Source of the DNA: Montifringilla adamsi
Taxonomy: Eukaryota; Chordata; Aves; Passeriformes; Passeridae
Reading direction: 5' to 3'
DNA: 64,000 bases
Assembly (NCBI GenBank): GCA_017590115.1
Contig: JAGGNK010008892.1
Span: 3,231,383 to 3,295,382, forward strand
Shown: positions 34,827-48,039 of the stretch, in pieces
Position numbering within the stretch: the first letter of the stretch is position 1
Layout of the letters: every line of letters begins with the position of its first letter
Made by a program: the position numbers and the translations under genes
The notes under the pieces: model-generated
What the model was told of the DNA's origin: nothing
Database searches by the model: none
The model's input: only the letters and a program-made list of their open reading frames with translations

Positions 34827-37619
34827 TAGGCTTAAATTTCCTCCCTGCCACCATTCTGGATTTTTTCTGTCTCTCTTCCTCCTTGCACCAGGCCATCTGC
34901 TCACCTATTAGAAGACAGCCAGGCCTCACTCTGATATGGAGAATTTTTCTGCTTAAAATTAGCCAGGTTTCCTAGCACTTCCCCTCTTACCAACAAAACA
35001 TCCCACTGAACTGAGTCCAAATTGGCAAACTAGTGCACAATCTAGACTGGAATTAGACAGCAGTTGTGGATTACAGCTGAATGACTCCTGGTTTGTCTTT
35101 CTTTCTTTAGGTCAGCTTGACAGCAAATAAACATAACGTTATTCATTTTAGGATGGGAAGGGACTTATGTTTTTGGCCAGTCCATTACTTATGCAAATAA
35201 AAGGTAAACGAAAAAACACCTTGTATGCTTAGAAGTTCTGTTGAATCAAACTACAAGTCTTATTTTACAATTTTATAAACTTGCCATGACAATCTTGCAG
35301 GAATCTCAGAGCTGAATGGCATTTTCATTCATCCTAAACCTAAGATGAGAAGCATCAGCACAACACTATCCCCCCTGCAGCCAAAGTAAGATTTGCAAAG
35401 ACAGCATATCTGTGCTGTCAGAACTTTTCCTCCATCCTTAGGGACTCTTTGTTTTTTTCCTCCTCTCTGATTCCTCTTCTTAGGAGATCTACTTTTCCCT
35501 GGAAATCCGCCTTCACACTACAGAACTTTTTATTCTCTTGAAAGTGCCTCTTCCTTAGTGCCTGTAGCAATCATGTCCAAGTTCTGAGAGCCTGAGCATT
35601 CAGCAGCAATCTCCTAAGAAGCTGTCAGTCGCTGCAGGCTAAACCGCTTGTCATTGGACCCAAAAGTCCCCCTAGATTTTCAGTCAGTTCTGACATGTGA
35701 CTCATCAGCTGAAAGCCCTGTTAATCATTCCCCTCAGCACATACTAACGAGTTTAAATATATGCTGTAGTCTAGTTTTAAAGCTAGAAGCAATAGGTCAG
35801 TTTTGCTCTCAGCCTCCTAATGTTTTCAAAGATAAGCAAATTAATTTGTTGGGTCCAGTCTTTATTCCTTCACAAATAGCAGTACCATACTACAAGCATC
35901 CATGCTCAGATGCTAGATGTGCTTTAGCCTGGTTAACCTTGAGTCAGAGGTTACACGGGATTCCCAAGTACTTCAGGCACAACTTACAGAACTGTGGTTT
36001 AGCAGTAAGCAGATAAAACTGTTGAAACCCAGTGGCCAGAAAAGACTTCATCTGGTGTCCTTAACACAGCAGAGTTTATATAAGGGGGAAATATATACCC
36101 CTTATCTAGCTTCTTGATGCATTTTAGCACTGTGTCATGTGTGACATAGTAATATTCACCTTGCAGACAAGAGTCAGAAGAGTTGTGATCTTTGCTGTCC
36201 TTACTGTTCCTACCTCAGGCTGTTTCCTCAAGATCCTCTCAGCAGCTTTAAGATATCTGACAGAGAAGGTTCACTTTACTAGAATAATACTGGTTCACTT
36301 CTTTTCAATCAGTCACTTAAAAGACCAAGAGCACAGAAGCCTGTGGAAGGGGAAATAGAAGAGGAAGAAAGGGAAAAGCCATAAAAATGAAGCAAGGAAG
36401 CAGGTCAGACAGTGCAAGATTGTATGAGAACCACTGAAAGAAAGCTCAGAGTGGCACTGGGCTTGGGGAGGCCCAACACTAGGGATCTATGATAGTCTAA
36501 GTTATTGAATGTAAAAATGAAGCTGATGTTCCATTACACAGCAGGTTCCTATACAGTTTGGTCTTTTTCCATTAAAGAAGGATTGGTCCTTTGAACCTGG
36601 TTACCAAATCTGTCCTGCTCTGTATGCTGACAGTGATGAATTTATTTACAAAGATGAAGGCAAAAAGTGGGAATTGGGAAACGAAAACACTCATATATTG
36701 TTATTATCTCCTTTTGAGGTAAAGCACATGTACAAACACTGAGGTAAGGGCTGTCAGTCATCCCCTGTCACCTTAGCAGATCTGACACAGAGACCTTTGC
36801 AAGAGAAAAGAATAAATTAATGAGAAACTACAGCTCATGTTGCTTAAAAAGTTATGGGTGATAGAAATTTTCTTTAATATCTCCCTGGGAAAAAATATGT
36901 TAGAAAAATGGGAGACATAACAGATTGGCTTAGACACCATATTTTTTAAAACCAACAATAAAAAAATACATTTTGCAGTTCTTAAGAAGGAATTAAAGCC
37001 TTGTATATAGTAATATTTATTAAAAGATATAACCTAGAAAATGTTAATATTGTACAGGAAATAAATTTTGCCATGTGACCAACTGCCAACATAGACTTTA
37101 CAAGAAAAATCTTGACAAACTAGAAAATGTTGGCCACTTTGGGAAGATCAGCTTTCAGTGGAAAGGAAAGAAGCTAGTTGCAATCTGATAAGTCTCTCTT
37201 TCCTAATGAGATTCCCATGTAGAAAAAAATCTTGGAAAAATCTTGAAAGCTTTGATAGAGTTTAGGTGGCTCCAGTGCCTAATCAGAGGTCAAGATGACT
37301 GTTGGCATGATGGCATTGGTAATATCTGCTCAGTAGCCACCTTCAGAACGCTTTAGCTCATTACCCCAGCAGGTCTGTGTCCTCTGATGCCTGTGACTCT
37401 TCCAGAATTGCCTTGCAATTGCAGTCAGTGCCACCTTCACCTATGGAATATGTGGGGCTTTGAGATGAAGAATCAGAGCAGCATTTTAAATGCTGGCCAG
37501 TTTGCACATGCAGGGGTATAAGACTGGGGGTTTTCTGTTCTTTTCCTAATCATTCCTGAAAAGTCATTACTGTTTCTTGACTACTGCTAAACACTGAGGT
37601 ACATTTTCGTAGAAGCTGT

Positions 37620-38189
37620 TGTGGTTAGGTTTGGTTTGGACCCCAGCCAGCAATCAAGCCCCAAGCAGCAACTTGCTCACTCTCCCACTAGTGAAGTCAG
37701 GGAGAGAACTGGAAGGGTAAAAAGCTAAAAAGCTTGTGGATTGAAATAAAGGTAGTTTAATGGGGAAAACAAAAGCCACACGTGTAAGCAAAGCAAAACA
37801 AGGAATAGATTCACACCTTCCCATGGCAGGCAGGTGTTCAGCCATCTCCAGGACAGCAGGGCCCCATCACATGTAACAGTGACTGGGGAAGACAAACGCC
37901 ATCACTCCAAACATCCCTCCCCTCCTCCTGCTTCCCCCCACTTTCTATACTGAGCACGATGTCCCATGATTTGGAACATCCCTTTGATCAGCTGGTGTCA
38001 TCTGTCCTGGCTGAGTCTCCTCCCAACTTCCTCACCATCTTAGCAGTACAGAAAGCAGAAAAGGCCTTGGCTCTGTACTAGCCCTGCCCAGCAATAACAA
38101 AAACATCTCTCTATTATCAACCCTGCGTTCAACACAAATCCAAACAGCCACTAGGAAGAAAATTAACTCTATCCCACGCCTAAGGAACA
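37620..38189 (-). mobile_element. Solo LTR, avian ERVL-like family
   Basis: The minus strand reads TGTTCCTTAGGCGTGGGATA then GAGTTAATTTTCTTCCTAG at the 5' end, CATTAAACTACCTTTATTTC in the 3' part, and ends AACCTAACCACA. It has TG...CA termini and belongs to the same family as the 23969-24570 copy, but is better preserved. I could not find a matching target-site duplication. Confidence 0.85.
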
Positions 38190-38205
38190 GAGGAGTGTAC
38201 ACCAT

Positions 38206-38431
38206 CACAGGACGCTGCACTGGGGCTCGGGAGGGCGGGGAGCGGTCGGTGCCGTGCCGGGGCAATGCGAGCCCTCAGCCCCAGCAGGCCCCGGGCGCAC
38301 GGCGCGCGGCGGGACGGGCCCGGGCTAATCCCCTCCCGCGCCGGCCGCCAGGTGTCAGCGCGGCCCCGGCCGTGCCGCCCGGCGGGCGCTGCGCAGCGCG
38401 GCACGGAGGCCTCGCCCGGAGCCTGCTCTCG
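38206..38431. promoter_or_regulatory. Short CpG island between two transposable elements
   Basis: About 225 bp extremely rich in C+G with many CpG pairs, including GGCGCGCGGCGGGACGGGCC-like runs. It is bounded on the left by an LTR and on the right by a CR1 3' end. There is no convincing open reading frame or splice site. It could be a promoter of a non-coding transcript or the remnant of one. Confidence 0.55.
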
Positions 38432-38962
38432 TGGAATCGTGGAATGGCCTGGGTGGGAAACGAGCTGAAACATCATCTACTTCCAATCCCCCGTCGTTGA
38501 CAGGCACATCTTCCACTAGATCACGTTGCTTAGAGCTGTATTCAACCTGTCCCTAAACACTTCCATGGATGGGACACACACAACTGCTCTGGTCAACCTA
38601 TTCCAGTGTCTCGCCACCCTCACAGCAAAGAATTTTTTACTGATCTCTAATCTCAACCTATTCTCTCTCCGTTTGACATCATTCCCTCTTGTCCCATCAC
38701 CACATAATCTTACAAAATCTCTCTCTCCAGCTTTCCAGTAGGTTCCCCTCAGGTAATGGAAGGCCACAATTGGGTCAGCCTAATGCCCTCTCTTTCCAAG
38801 CTGAGCAGTCCCAATTCTTTTAGCCTTTCCTCAAAGGAAGGTGCTCCATCCCACTAATTAACTTGGTGGCCTTCATTTGGGCTCACTCTAACAGGTCCAT
38901 GTCCTTTCTGTGCTGCAGAGCCCAGAACTGGATGCAGGTGGGGTCTCACCAGAGCTGTTCTT
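38432..38962 (-). mobile_element. CR1 LINE 3' fragment with end of ORF2
   Basis: The plus strand starts GGAATCGTGGAATGGCCTGG (reverse of the CR1 tail) and ends near GGGTCTCACCAGAGC. The minus strand from about 38767 to 38516 keeps an open stretch with FFAVRVARHWNRL and PSMEVFRDRL, the usual C-terminal end of CR1 reverse transcriptase. It is 5'-truncated. Confidence 0.93.
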
Positions 38963-39546
38963 CCCACAGCTACCTCAGCGCTGCTTTCCTGTGAATTGCT
39001 GCCAGCGGCAGTATCCGTGTAGCTGTTGTGCCGTGTTCCTGCAGCACCCGCTCCAGAGGCTGGTGGCTCAGCAGTGCCTGTGGCACGTTTTGTGCTGGAC
39101 TCAGTGGGGCTGTGGTTGAGGGACTGAAGATACCTGACAAATGGTCCATGCTGGTGTGATAACTCTGCCATTGCTTGTTGGCCCACATGTGTGATGTCTC
39201 ACTGGTGCAGGACAGTCTTAGTATCTCTTGGACCCGTTGAAGTTACTGCAGCTGATTCACAGACCTGAGTGTAGATATTCTGCATTCCTGGGGCTGTAGT
39301 TTAAAACAGGTCATGTCCTAGGACATTCTTCAGTGGCTCCAATTCTGTTGACCAACTGTTCACCATTCCCTGGCTATGCCAATGAAAAATATCTGTGCCT
39401 CTCTCCCTCCCTCCCTCAGTCCCAAGAAATCCTTTTTTTAATATTTTTTTTTTTCAGCCTAAGAGGCATAAAATGAAATAGCAACATATGCAGACTCAGA
39501 ATTAAGGCCAGAGAGTTGTGAACATCTAATGATTTTATATTTGCAC

Positions 39547-39583
<37 letters not shown>

Positions 39584-39640
39584 ACCACGGGGGGGGTTTT
39601 GTGGGTTGTTGGGGTTTTTTTTTTTTTTGTGTTTTTTGGG

Positions 39641-39690
<50 letters not shown>
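39547..39690. repeat. Poly-A / G-rich / poly-T low-complexity block
   Basis: A run of about 36 A is followed by G- and T-rich sequence, then a T run of more than 40. The A and T runs are complementary and could fold back. Lysine- or phenylalanine-rich frames here are artefacts. The block may include sequencing or assembly errors. Confidence 0.9.
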
Positions 39691-42320
39691 ATGACATACA
39701 ATTATTGTTACATAACAGAAAACAAGATTTGCAGCATCCCAGATTTTCCTTTGAAATGAGCCTCCTGGCTTATCAGCAGGCAGATGATCTAAGGTCAGTT
39801 AAGCTGGATCAGGAGTGAGAAGTTTCTCACATGTTTCCAGAGTGGAAAACAAGGAAGAGAGAACAATGGGATCTCATGGTACCCGATGCCAGAGAGTGAA
39901 GGTCCTGCTTCACTGTCCTTACAGCACTGTTTGTTGTATAGGAAAAGGGTGAACTCTGGAGTAGAGGAGTAGCACATACATCCTGTTCAATATCTTTGGT
40001 GTTTTCTTCCCACAGTATCTTGGGCTTGCATATGTTACACATGGATCTTTATCTTATGCAAAGTGCTGTTGTGTATTAGTCACACATTACTATTCCACTT
40101 AGGTTTGCACAGAATCAGATGCCCAACTAAACTGATTTGTTCAATTATCATACTTAAGTTTCTAGATTAGCTACAGCCATCAAAAATCTTCTGTAAGAAA
40201 ACAACATAATCAAATAGAGATGGGAACTGGCCTGCGGCAGGTGTCACTTTTATTTATCTGAGTGTCCACTTAAACTCCAGAGCAACAACAATGTGCAGCT
40301 AGATTATACCTTTATACCAGGAAAAACCTGCAGGGAAATTGGATGGTTTCTTTCAGCTGAAGAGTTTGAGACCATATTTTCATTCCAGAAGGGCTTGATA
40401 AATAAAAATTATTTATTTTGCCGGACACAAAATCAAAAGAGGTTCCCTCCTCTGGGAAGGAACTAGATGCAACCTTCTGTCGTACTATGTGGCCTGATGC
40501 AACTAAAATTGAGAGTGAAGATTTTGGTCACATGCAAGCAGTGTGGTAGAGGGATGTAGTTGCAGTTTGTGTTGTGCAGATCTCTGAGCGTTCTCAGATC
40601 AATAAAGCTTTTTTAAGCTTGGTGGCAGCATTTGTCCCCTTGCTGGGAATTCAGGGATAAATTCTGGTAAGACACTGAGCAGGGGCAGTCAGGGAGTGGA
40701 ACATGAATTACTCTGCTGATCCTGCACCTGTGAAATGGCGCAGAAGGAAATGGTTTGGCTAGCATAAATTAAGGCAGCTCTGAGACTCATCTAACATACC
40801 TCAGGAATTCAGCCTGCCAGCACAAAATTAGACAGTGTAAAAAGCTGGCTAAACACTACATATCTTCCATAGCTTCTGAGAGTGACACAGCCAAGTGACA
40901 TTGTCAGAGCTCTTCAATATTAGAAAGAAAATAATACTGTTTAAGTAATATGTTTTGAAAACACAACATGCACACCAGAGTATTTAATGTGTTAGCTAGT
41001 TTAGATGAACCTTTGGATATCTTGCAAGGAAAACAATCTTTTTGTAATGAATCCCATCCAGCAGAAAGAGATCCAATTCAGACTAATTTCCTAGGTACCA
41101 TCACAATGCTTAGGACAACAATAATTAATTAGAATCTTTGGAAATCTCAAAGTATAAAGACTAGTCTTTTATGACAAACTATCTCAGCTTGTTCACAGTG
41201 AAGACCTTTGATCTGTCTAGCTGAACTGGCCTATGGGTTTTTAGCTTTTAGTTGCAAAGGAGAAAACTCACAGGCTGACAAAGCGGGTACACTGATCCTA
41301 GTCTTCCTCTTTTAAACTTAGATCAATAGTTCTTTGTTCCAGTAGCCTCCCATCCACACAGGGAGTGTTCAGTGTGTATCAGTGGACACGCACCCTATGC
41401 AAAAGGGCATCTTGCAGCCATGCACAAAATCAAGCACCATAGGACTGGGAGCATGCCATGTACACAGTACTGGTCAGTGCAACTAAGATGCTTCAGGCCC
41501 CTCACCTGAATCTGTTACAGCAAAGTCACAGAATCTGAAGAGATGATGGAGTGAAAATTTGCAAGGACAAAATTTATTTTTTTCAGCATGAAGCAGCAAA
41601 TTCAAGTTAATTGACTGGTGCTAATGGTTTTCAAAGACACTCGTAAAGGTCAAGATCATAATAGACATTTCAGCTCCTGAAGATTTATGTTATAGTTGTT
41701 CTTCTTAAGAGGGTGAGTCCTTATCTGTCAGCAATACTGATGCTCTTCCATAGTTTCTTAATCCAGAAAGCCCAACCAAAAAGATTTCATTCTGAATTTG
41801 GCACAACAGAAAATTCAATCAAGCCATAGTTCATGCTTTGCCACCCTCTCTTGTAGGCTGCTGAGATGGCAGCCAGGCACATGCTACAGACCTGACAGAT
41901 TGCTCTGGTAGCCCTCTCTCTTCCAGACATTTCATGAAGACCTTAGTTATTACCTCACTGACATGCAATTAGCTGTGCAACTCTCAAGGGACAAATATGC
42001 CAGCTTTCACAGCCTTATGGGAAGGGGGTACCTGATCACGTTACAGGAGGACAAGAAAATACTGTTCTGCCATGTAACCTTATTCACAGGATCCCCTTTT
42101 TAGGAAACAGAGTATGTGCGTTCCATGGTGGTCCATGTTTCCATCTGGGGACACACGATAAAGTGGTCATAATATAACGGAGAAAGTCTTCAGGATATGA
42201 TCCTCCATAAGGGACTGAGAGTCTAACCATGAAATTCCCCTGCAAGGGAAGAGCAAGCCATTTCAACCATCCTCTTTGCCAGTGGTTTCTCCCCACCCCA
42301 TCTTTTTGTGGACCTGCAGT
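39691..42320. other. Non-coding stretch
   Basis: AT-rich sequence with no supported gene, repeat family or RNA. Confidence 0.6.
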
Positions 42321-42329
42321 GGGAGCCAG

Positions 42330-42950
42330 CTAGCTACACGGGCACGGTCGAGAGAACTCAAGCAGCGAGCGCAGTTCGAGTCGAGGGCGTTGCGGAGCGC
42401 TGAGCGCCGCGACCGGCTCTCCCTCGAGTCACCGCGGGGGCACGGACGTGTCCATGCACAGGCTCCTGTGGGCAAGTGTCTACGCCTTGGCAGCAGCAGG
42501 AAACTTGCTTCTCCGCCCTAGAGCTGCACCTTTGCCGGCTTTTCCCCCCTCCGCAGCGAGCAGAGGGCGCTCCTCCCTCAGAAGTGGGACCTCGGCACAT
42601 TCCTGGGATATAGCTAAACCCCACGAACACATGCACACCCTAGGAGACAAAAAACCCGTGCTCAAAGCTGCGAGCTGGGAAAAGGGTGGTTGAAAGCCTC
42701 GGAAAGGCAGGCAGGCAGCAGCCGGCGAGGCGGGCAGGGTGCGGGAGGCGCGGGCGCTGCGCTCCAAGGCAGCCTGGGCCCGGTCCCCGCACCGCCCGGC
42801 GGGATGCACCCGCTGCCACCGCATTGTGCGGCGCTGCGCAGGAGCCACGATGCCAGCTGCCCTCTGGGGGGATGGGGGTGGGAGGTGGGGGGTGGAGACA
42901 GACACAGGCGGAGTCAGGGCTCAAATTCTTGAACCTTTCACATCCTTTCT
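42330..42950. promoter_or_regulatory. CpG island, orphan promoter or enhancer candidate
   Basis: GC-rich and CpG-rich over about 600 bp, from GGCACGGTCGAGAG to the G-rich run at 42866. Overlapping frames on both strands are open only because of base composition, and none matches a known protein. No known gene start lies here. It might serve an unannotated non-coding RNA or act as a distal element for a neighbour such as IRF2BPL (inference). Confidence 0.6.
42866..42895 (+). other. G-quadruplex-capable G-rich run
   Basis: Five G-runs with short spacers: GGGGGGATGGGGGTGGGAGG, then TGGGGGGTGG. It fits the usual four-run quadruplex pattern and sits at the right edge of the CpG island. Confidence 0.8.
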
Positions 42951-42984
42951 GTAATTTGAAACATACTTGTTCCCATGCCAGAAC

Positions 42985-43110
42985 CTCTTTTTTTCTTTCT
43001 TTTTTTTTTCTTTTTCTTTTTTAAATTCCTTCCTTGAGACTGTGGAAATACATTCAGAGGGGAAAAAAATAAAAAGAAAGTAAGAAAAAAAAGAAGGAAA
43101 AAAGCAAGCC
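42985..43110. repeat. Polypyrimidine then polypurine tracts
   Basis: A T/C-rich run (42988-43022) is followed by an A/G-rich run (43060-43108). It is low complexity and non-coding. Confidence 0.8.
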
Positions 43111-46100
43111 CACTACTTATCCGAGGCTCCAAAACAAAACAGAGAAACGTGAGAGCCCGGCCCTCCTCAAGCACAACTGCTGGCGGGCTCAGATTTCCTT
43201 TCGGAGGGGTCATGGCTGCTGCAGTCACGGGTTTGGAACGCAGCTGGTCCTGCCTGCAATAAAGAAAAAAAAAATCCCTGCTCTTCTGCAAACGGCATTT
43301 GTCTCCTTTCGCTTCACAAGCTCATTGTACTCAAACGAAAGGAAGCCATTTGCAAAACGCTTGGGGCACTGGATCCCCGTCATCTTCAGTGTGTCATTCC
43401 CCCTCACCACTCCCAGCTCCTGCCATCCACCCTCCCAGCTGGCCTGGGAGGGAAGCGACATATGCATGTCCCTCTGGTGTGCACTTCAAGTCACATACCT
43501 ATAAGCACTTCAATTTATCTCAGACAGTCCCCGTGATTAGTGTGGGGTGTACACATATGACAGGAAAACTGGCTGAGGTACTGTATGAAACATTTGGCAC
43601 GTCCCTAATCACCCAAAAGGCACAAAGCAGCATGAAGTAGCACAGAGCACTTTCTTGCATCAACTGGACCATACTGCCCACCCCTTTCCCCCTGGGAAAA
43701 CCACAGCAGGTGATTGTGCTGGTGCAGCAGGTATTTTTGTTTGCTTTGTGTAAGGAAGTAACAATTACCAGTGACAATAAATGCCTCCTCGAGTCAGAAG
43801 TGACCTGAAGCTCTTGAGTTGCATACAAGCAGCTGCAGTGCAGCTGCCTTGCCACTGCTGGAGCAGGGCTGCTAAACTGACAGAAGCGCCTACCTCTCTT
43901 TTCTCCACTCAGGGAGTCACACCCTGGTCTTTCAAACCAGAAAAACAGGGATGAGGAAAGAAGCTTTCATGTTTCACTGCCATTATCATAGGTCATAATT
44001 GTGTTAATGTGATATCATGCTGTTTACATGTGTACGTATATGGATGGGTGTGAACAACCCTTAAGAAGGCGTGCGATTTTCCAGGGGAGACTCAGGTGGG
44101 CACATGTACATCATCTGAAGCAGCTGGATAAGCACCAGGAGTCACCTCTGTACATGGGGGAGAAGCCATCCAGAGGGAAGGGTAGGGCATGTCCACAGGA
44201 TACAGTTCTTACATGCTGTACTACTCTGTCACAGCCCCTGGTCTGCAGAGCTGAGACCAGTTGGGGAACTTGGAGAATATTTATGTTTCCTCAGGTGTAT
44301 AGCCAGAGAAGAAGGTACAGTACTCTCCAGAAGACAGAGAAGGGGCAGATACATTTATTTTATTGGAAGGGACAGTGTGACATTTCAGGGTTTCCCCATA
44401 GACTTTCAACCATGTGCCCCAGGTAGGACAGCAATTAGGTTATGCCCACTGGGGAACTCCTCTCCTTAATCCAGCTCCTGGCACTACAAGACGCCACTCT
44501 GATACTTTGCAGATTGGCAGGAAACACCACGAAGGCCGTGTGCTTAAATACTTCACATTACGCAGCAAATGCTGTTCTGGCTGCCTGAAACACTGCAGCA
44601 TTTGGGCTCTCTCTCTCTCTGAGAAGATAAAGCATCCTCATAGCTTAGCTGTGTTTATCCTGAAACCCTCAAGACAGTCTTTGTCTCTGAGCTGGTCATT
44701 TGGAGCTCACAGCTTCTTCTGAATGTTGCCCTCATATGAAAGCCATTGTGCTCAGGGTATCCCTGCCATCACTCTGTGTCCATCCTTTGCTCTCAGCCCG
44801 GATTCCAGCTTTTTAGCAGTACAACTGTAGCTGGTGTCCTGGTAATCACATTTCTATCGCTTTGCAAATAAGCCTTAGCTACAAACACAAATGCTCTGCT
44901 GATTTTTTCTTAGGCATCATGGATGCTAAAGGGTTATTAGTGTTCTATTCAAGCCTATGTTGGCAGTCCCCACCCTTCTCTAGATTGTTATGCAAGCCCA
45001 GTTGGAGTTGCTATTAAATATCAGACAAGACCTCAGTTAAATATGTATTAAGTTACAGATTTCTAGGGTGTTACCAACTTTCTAGAGATACCACATGTGA
45101 CTCACTGAACTAGATGACAGACTATGAAATAAGTTATTTCATCTGGTCATATTTATCAGAGCAGGTTTGTCCTGCTTTTTTTAAAAGGGATCACTGTCTC
45201 ATAGGTAGCAAGCAGGTGAAATGAAATCTGTTCTTACAGGTATTGCTTTCTGCAGTTCATTTTTACTGTATTCCAGTCCCACAAACCTGATCATACCCTG
45301 GTTAGCTGACAACGTAACAATTCAGTCCCCTCTGATGCAAAGATTTTGGAGGAAGACACCTAGATTTCTTTCAGTTGTTGTTCAATGGACAAATTCTGTA
45401 GATAGGAGTCCTATCCTCATCCAAATGGTGTGTTAAATTACAGAGAAAAATCAGCACTTGCCATTTTTCTAGAAAAGAAAATGTCCTGGAGCATGCTCGT
45501 CCTCCCTGGTTGCTTCCCTGTACCCATCACAAGTCTCAGGCACCATCTGTGAACCTCTGCCAGAGCTCCTGACCTAAAACAAGCAGCATGCCAAAGGTAA
45601 GTGGGCCAGAACCTTAGTCTGCAGCTTCTCACTGTTGGGGTGTTGGACACCTCTAAAGCAATAGTAAGTCCTTCAAAAGGTAGCTGAAAACACTCCTTAC
45701 ACAGGGAAATGTCTGTCTGATGCTAGCTAAGAGAGGCATCCTACCCATCTGGCCATACTGCAGAAACAGGTGGCATTCAGGCCACAAGCCAGGAGCTCCT
45801 GAGCTGTTCAGACTGGAGACCTTTGTATCCTCAAGACTGAAGGCAAGTAAGAGAAGCTCTTACTTTTCTTTGTCCCTGTATTAGATCCAATCTTAGGGCA
45901 TGTGTCTGGGATAGACATGCCAATAGCTGCAGGCAGAAGAAACCTTCTGTTTTATAAATACCAGCTTCCACTCAATTGCCTTTTACATACTAGGCTGGGT
46001 TTTCATTGGTGAAGTGAGTTTGAAGAAGGGAATAGGACAGTAAGAAAATGCAGCCCACAGTCAGAGGCAGTGAAGTAAAGACTAACATGACTTCAAAGAA

Positions 46101-48039
46101 AACAGTGAGACTCTGCTGACAGAACTTTGCAGGGGTTGAGAGGGGACAGGCTGGCTGGAGTCACAGAAGTGCTGGGAGATGGAGGGGTGCAAACTTGGGA
46201 GCATATGCTCTTCAATTATTTCAGTCTCTGAGCAAAGGAATGTGCACAGCTTCATGAGGGGTGAGAATGCAGGGGACTGCTGTAGTAGACTTGTCTTCTC
46301 TGCTAACCTCTAGAAACTGGTTCCTTTAGAAGAGATAAGAGCACGTAGGCAGACTTGAAAGGAGGACAAGAATCCTGAACTCAGCATGACTTCTAATTGC
46401 TTGTTCCAGACACTGCCTGTGACTCCATTCCAGGCTCTGGGAAGTCCAAAGGACAATTTAGCCACACAGGAGGAATCCTCCTGCATCCTTGCATAACATA
46501 GAAGCACGGTGGTCTCTGGGCAACAGCATGGCTCAGGGTGGCAGGGATTCCTGACCCTTTAACACTGATTTGCAATGAAACATTTTGGCTTGTAAGTCTG
46601 TTTCTCCCTCTGATTTTATCTTCTCTTTTAGAAAATGATGCAAATAAAGCTAAGCTGCCTCATAGCTTGTGGATATCTGTACTATAGTAAACAGCCCTCC
46701 AAGGAGAGGAGTAAAAAAGGGTAAAGGACTAATATGAGTCTTTGCAAGGACCTGTGTTCATGCCAGGAAAAAGCATGATCCACAGTCTTGCTCCAGATCA
46801 ATTCCCCAGCCTGTTCCAGTCAACTGTGACTTTTGTTAATGCCTGTCCTGGGGCTAGAAGAAGGCAAGGCCAGCAGTTCAGTTTGCTTTGACAGGGCTGA
46901 GCCCTGCTTGAAAACACTAGGAAACCTCCTGAGTCAGCAGCTCACTTGCTCCTACTCTTGGAATAGCTGAGATTCCCGGACACAGTAACTTGACTCTACT
47001 TCTGGCTCAGGGCAGCCACAAGCAGAAAGGCAAAAAAAAAAAAAAAAATCCCCTCCTGGCCCATTAACGAGGCCTGTTCTGGGTTCAGGAGAAACCAGTC
47101 TGACTGATGAACTCCCCTGGCTCAGGGGCTCTGGCTGGGGCTGGGAGAGTTATTCTTTCCTTATTCAGCAGACAGGAGGATGTTAATGGAGAGCATATGG
47201 GAGGGGAGGGAGTACTGTGGATATTGCTGGAGGACAGCCAGACTGCATCAAAGCCCCAAGAAGCCTATTCTCCATCCGGGCAATGCTAAAACAGGCCATG
47301 GAGAGACGAGAAATCCAGCTGTGATACAGGGCAAAGGAAAAAAGCTCTCTGCCTTCCCCAGCTTTTTCACTCCCACTCCTGATGGGACAATGGGGCAGTA
47401 TTGTCACATAGCCCTGTAGGCATGTTCGTAGTGGAAGCCTTTCTGGGGAAGAGCACACTTCAGCCAGGCACCCTGTCCTGAGAGTCATGCTACTTCAGGG
47501 AAGCAAGAACTGCCTCTGTGCTTGCAAAGTGCCATATAATTTATGGGGCTATAGAAATGATGAATTACAACAGTCCTGCAGTATAGAGATGGAAAAGCCC
47601 TGTTAACTCCTCCAGCCCATCTCCCAGAGCTGATGCAGTACTGTTGCCTCTCACACATTTCCTGTATTTGTCTGGACATGTTTAGAACATGCAAGCAACT
47701 GAGGTTCACTTATTTTTCACTTCTTAATTCTACTTTAAAAGTAACCCCCAATGTGATTAAGGTAGTGTGGATTACCCAGCCACTTGGACATGTCAAGAAG
47801 GATGGAACAGGGTGCATCAAAGGTAGCCCACATCTGCCTTACTTTAAAGATAAAATGGACAACTGGCTAGTGAAGACTTGATCACAGTTTGAACTAAGAA
47901 ACTTGCCATTAAGTAGGAGGGCAGCTAAAACCAACTCTAGTAAAAATTAGGTGTGTCCTTTTTGGCTCCTGACAATCTTAATGTAGCCCTGACCAAGGCA
48001 GATTTTGGGCATCCATGATGCTTGGGCTTGCATCATTCA
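43111..48039. other. Non-coding stretch
   Basis: No supported exon. There is a short A run at 47032-47048 and a CT run near 44608-44621. The open frames do not form conserved domains or consistent splice sites. Confidence 0.6.

Larger units (their letters stand above)
34314..37619. other. Non-coding stretch
   Basis: I see a CR1 tail (34413-34450) and a (TAA)n microsatellite (34770-34826), and nothing else. Short open frames have no homology I recognise. Confidence 0.6.

Noticed and set aside
34659..34929. Frames with long Tyr or Ile runs
   Set aside because: They are translations of the (TAA)n microsatellite.
39416..39818. Lysine- and phenylalanine-rich frames
   Set aside because: They are translations of the poly-A and poly-T runs.
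42448..43024. Overlapping frames in the 42.3-kb CpG island as a protein-coding gene
   Set aside because: Frames are open on both strands, have no domain and no consistent splice sites, and are explained by base composition.
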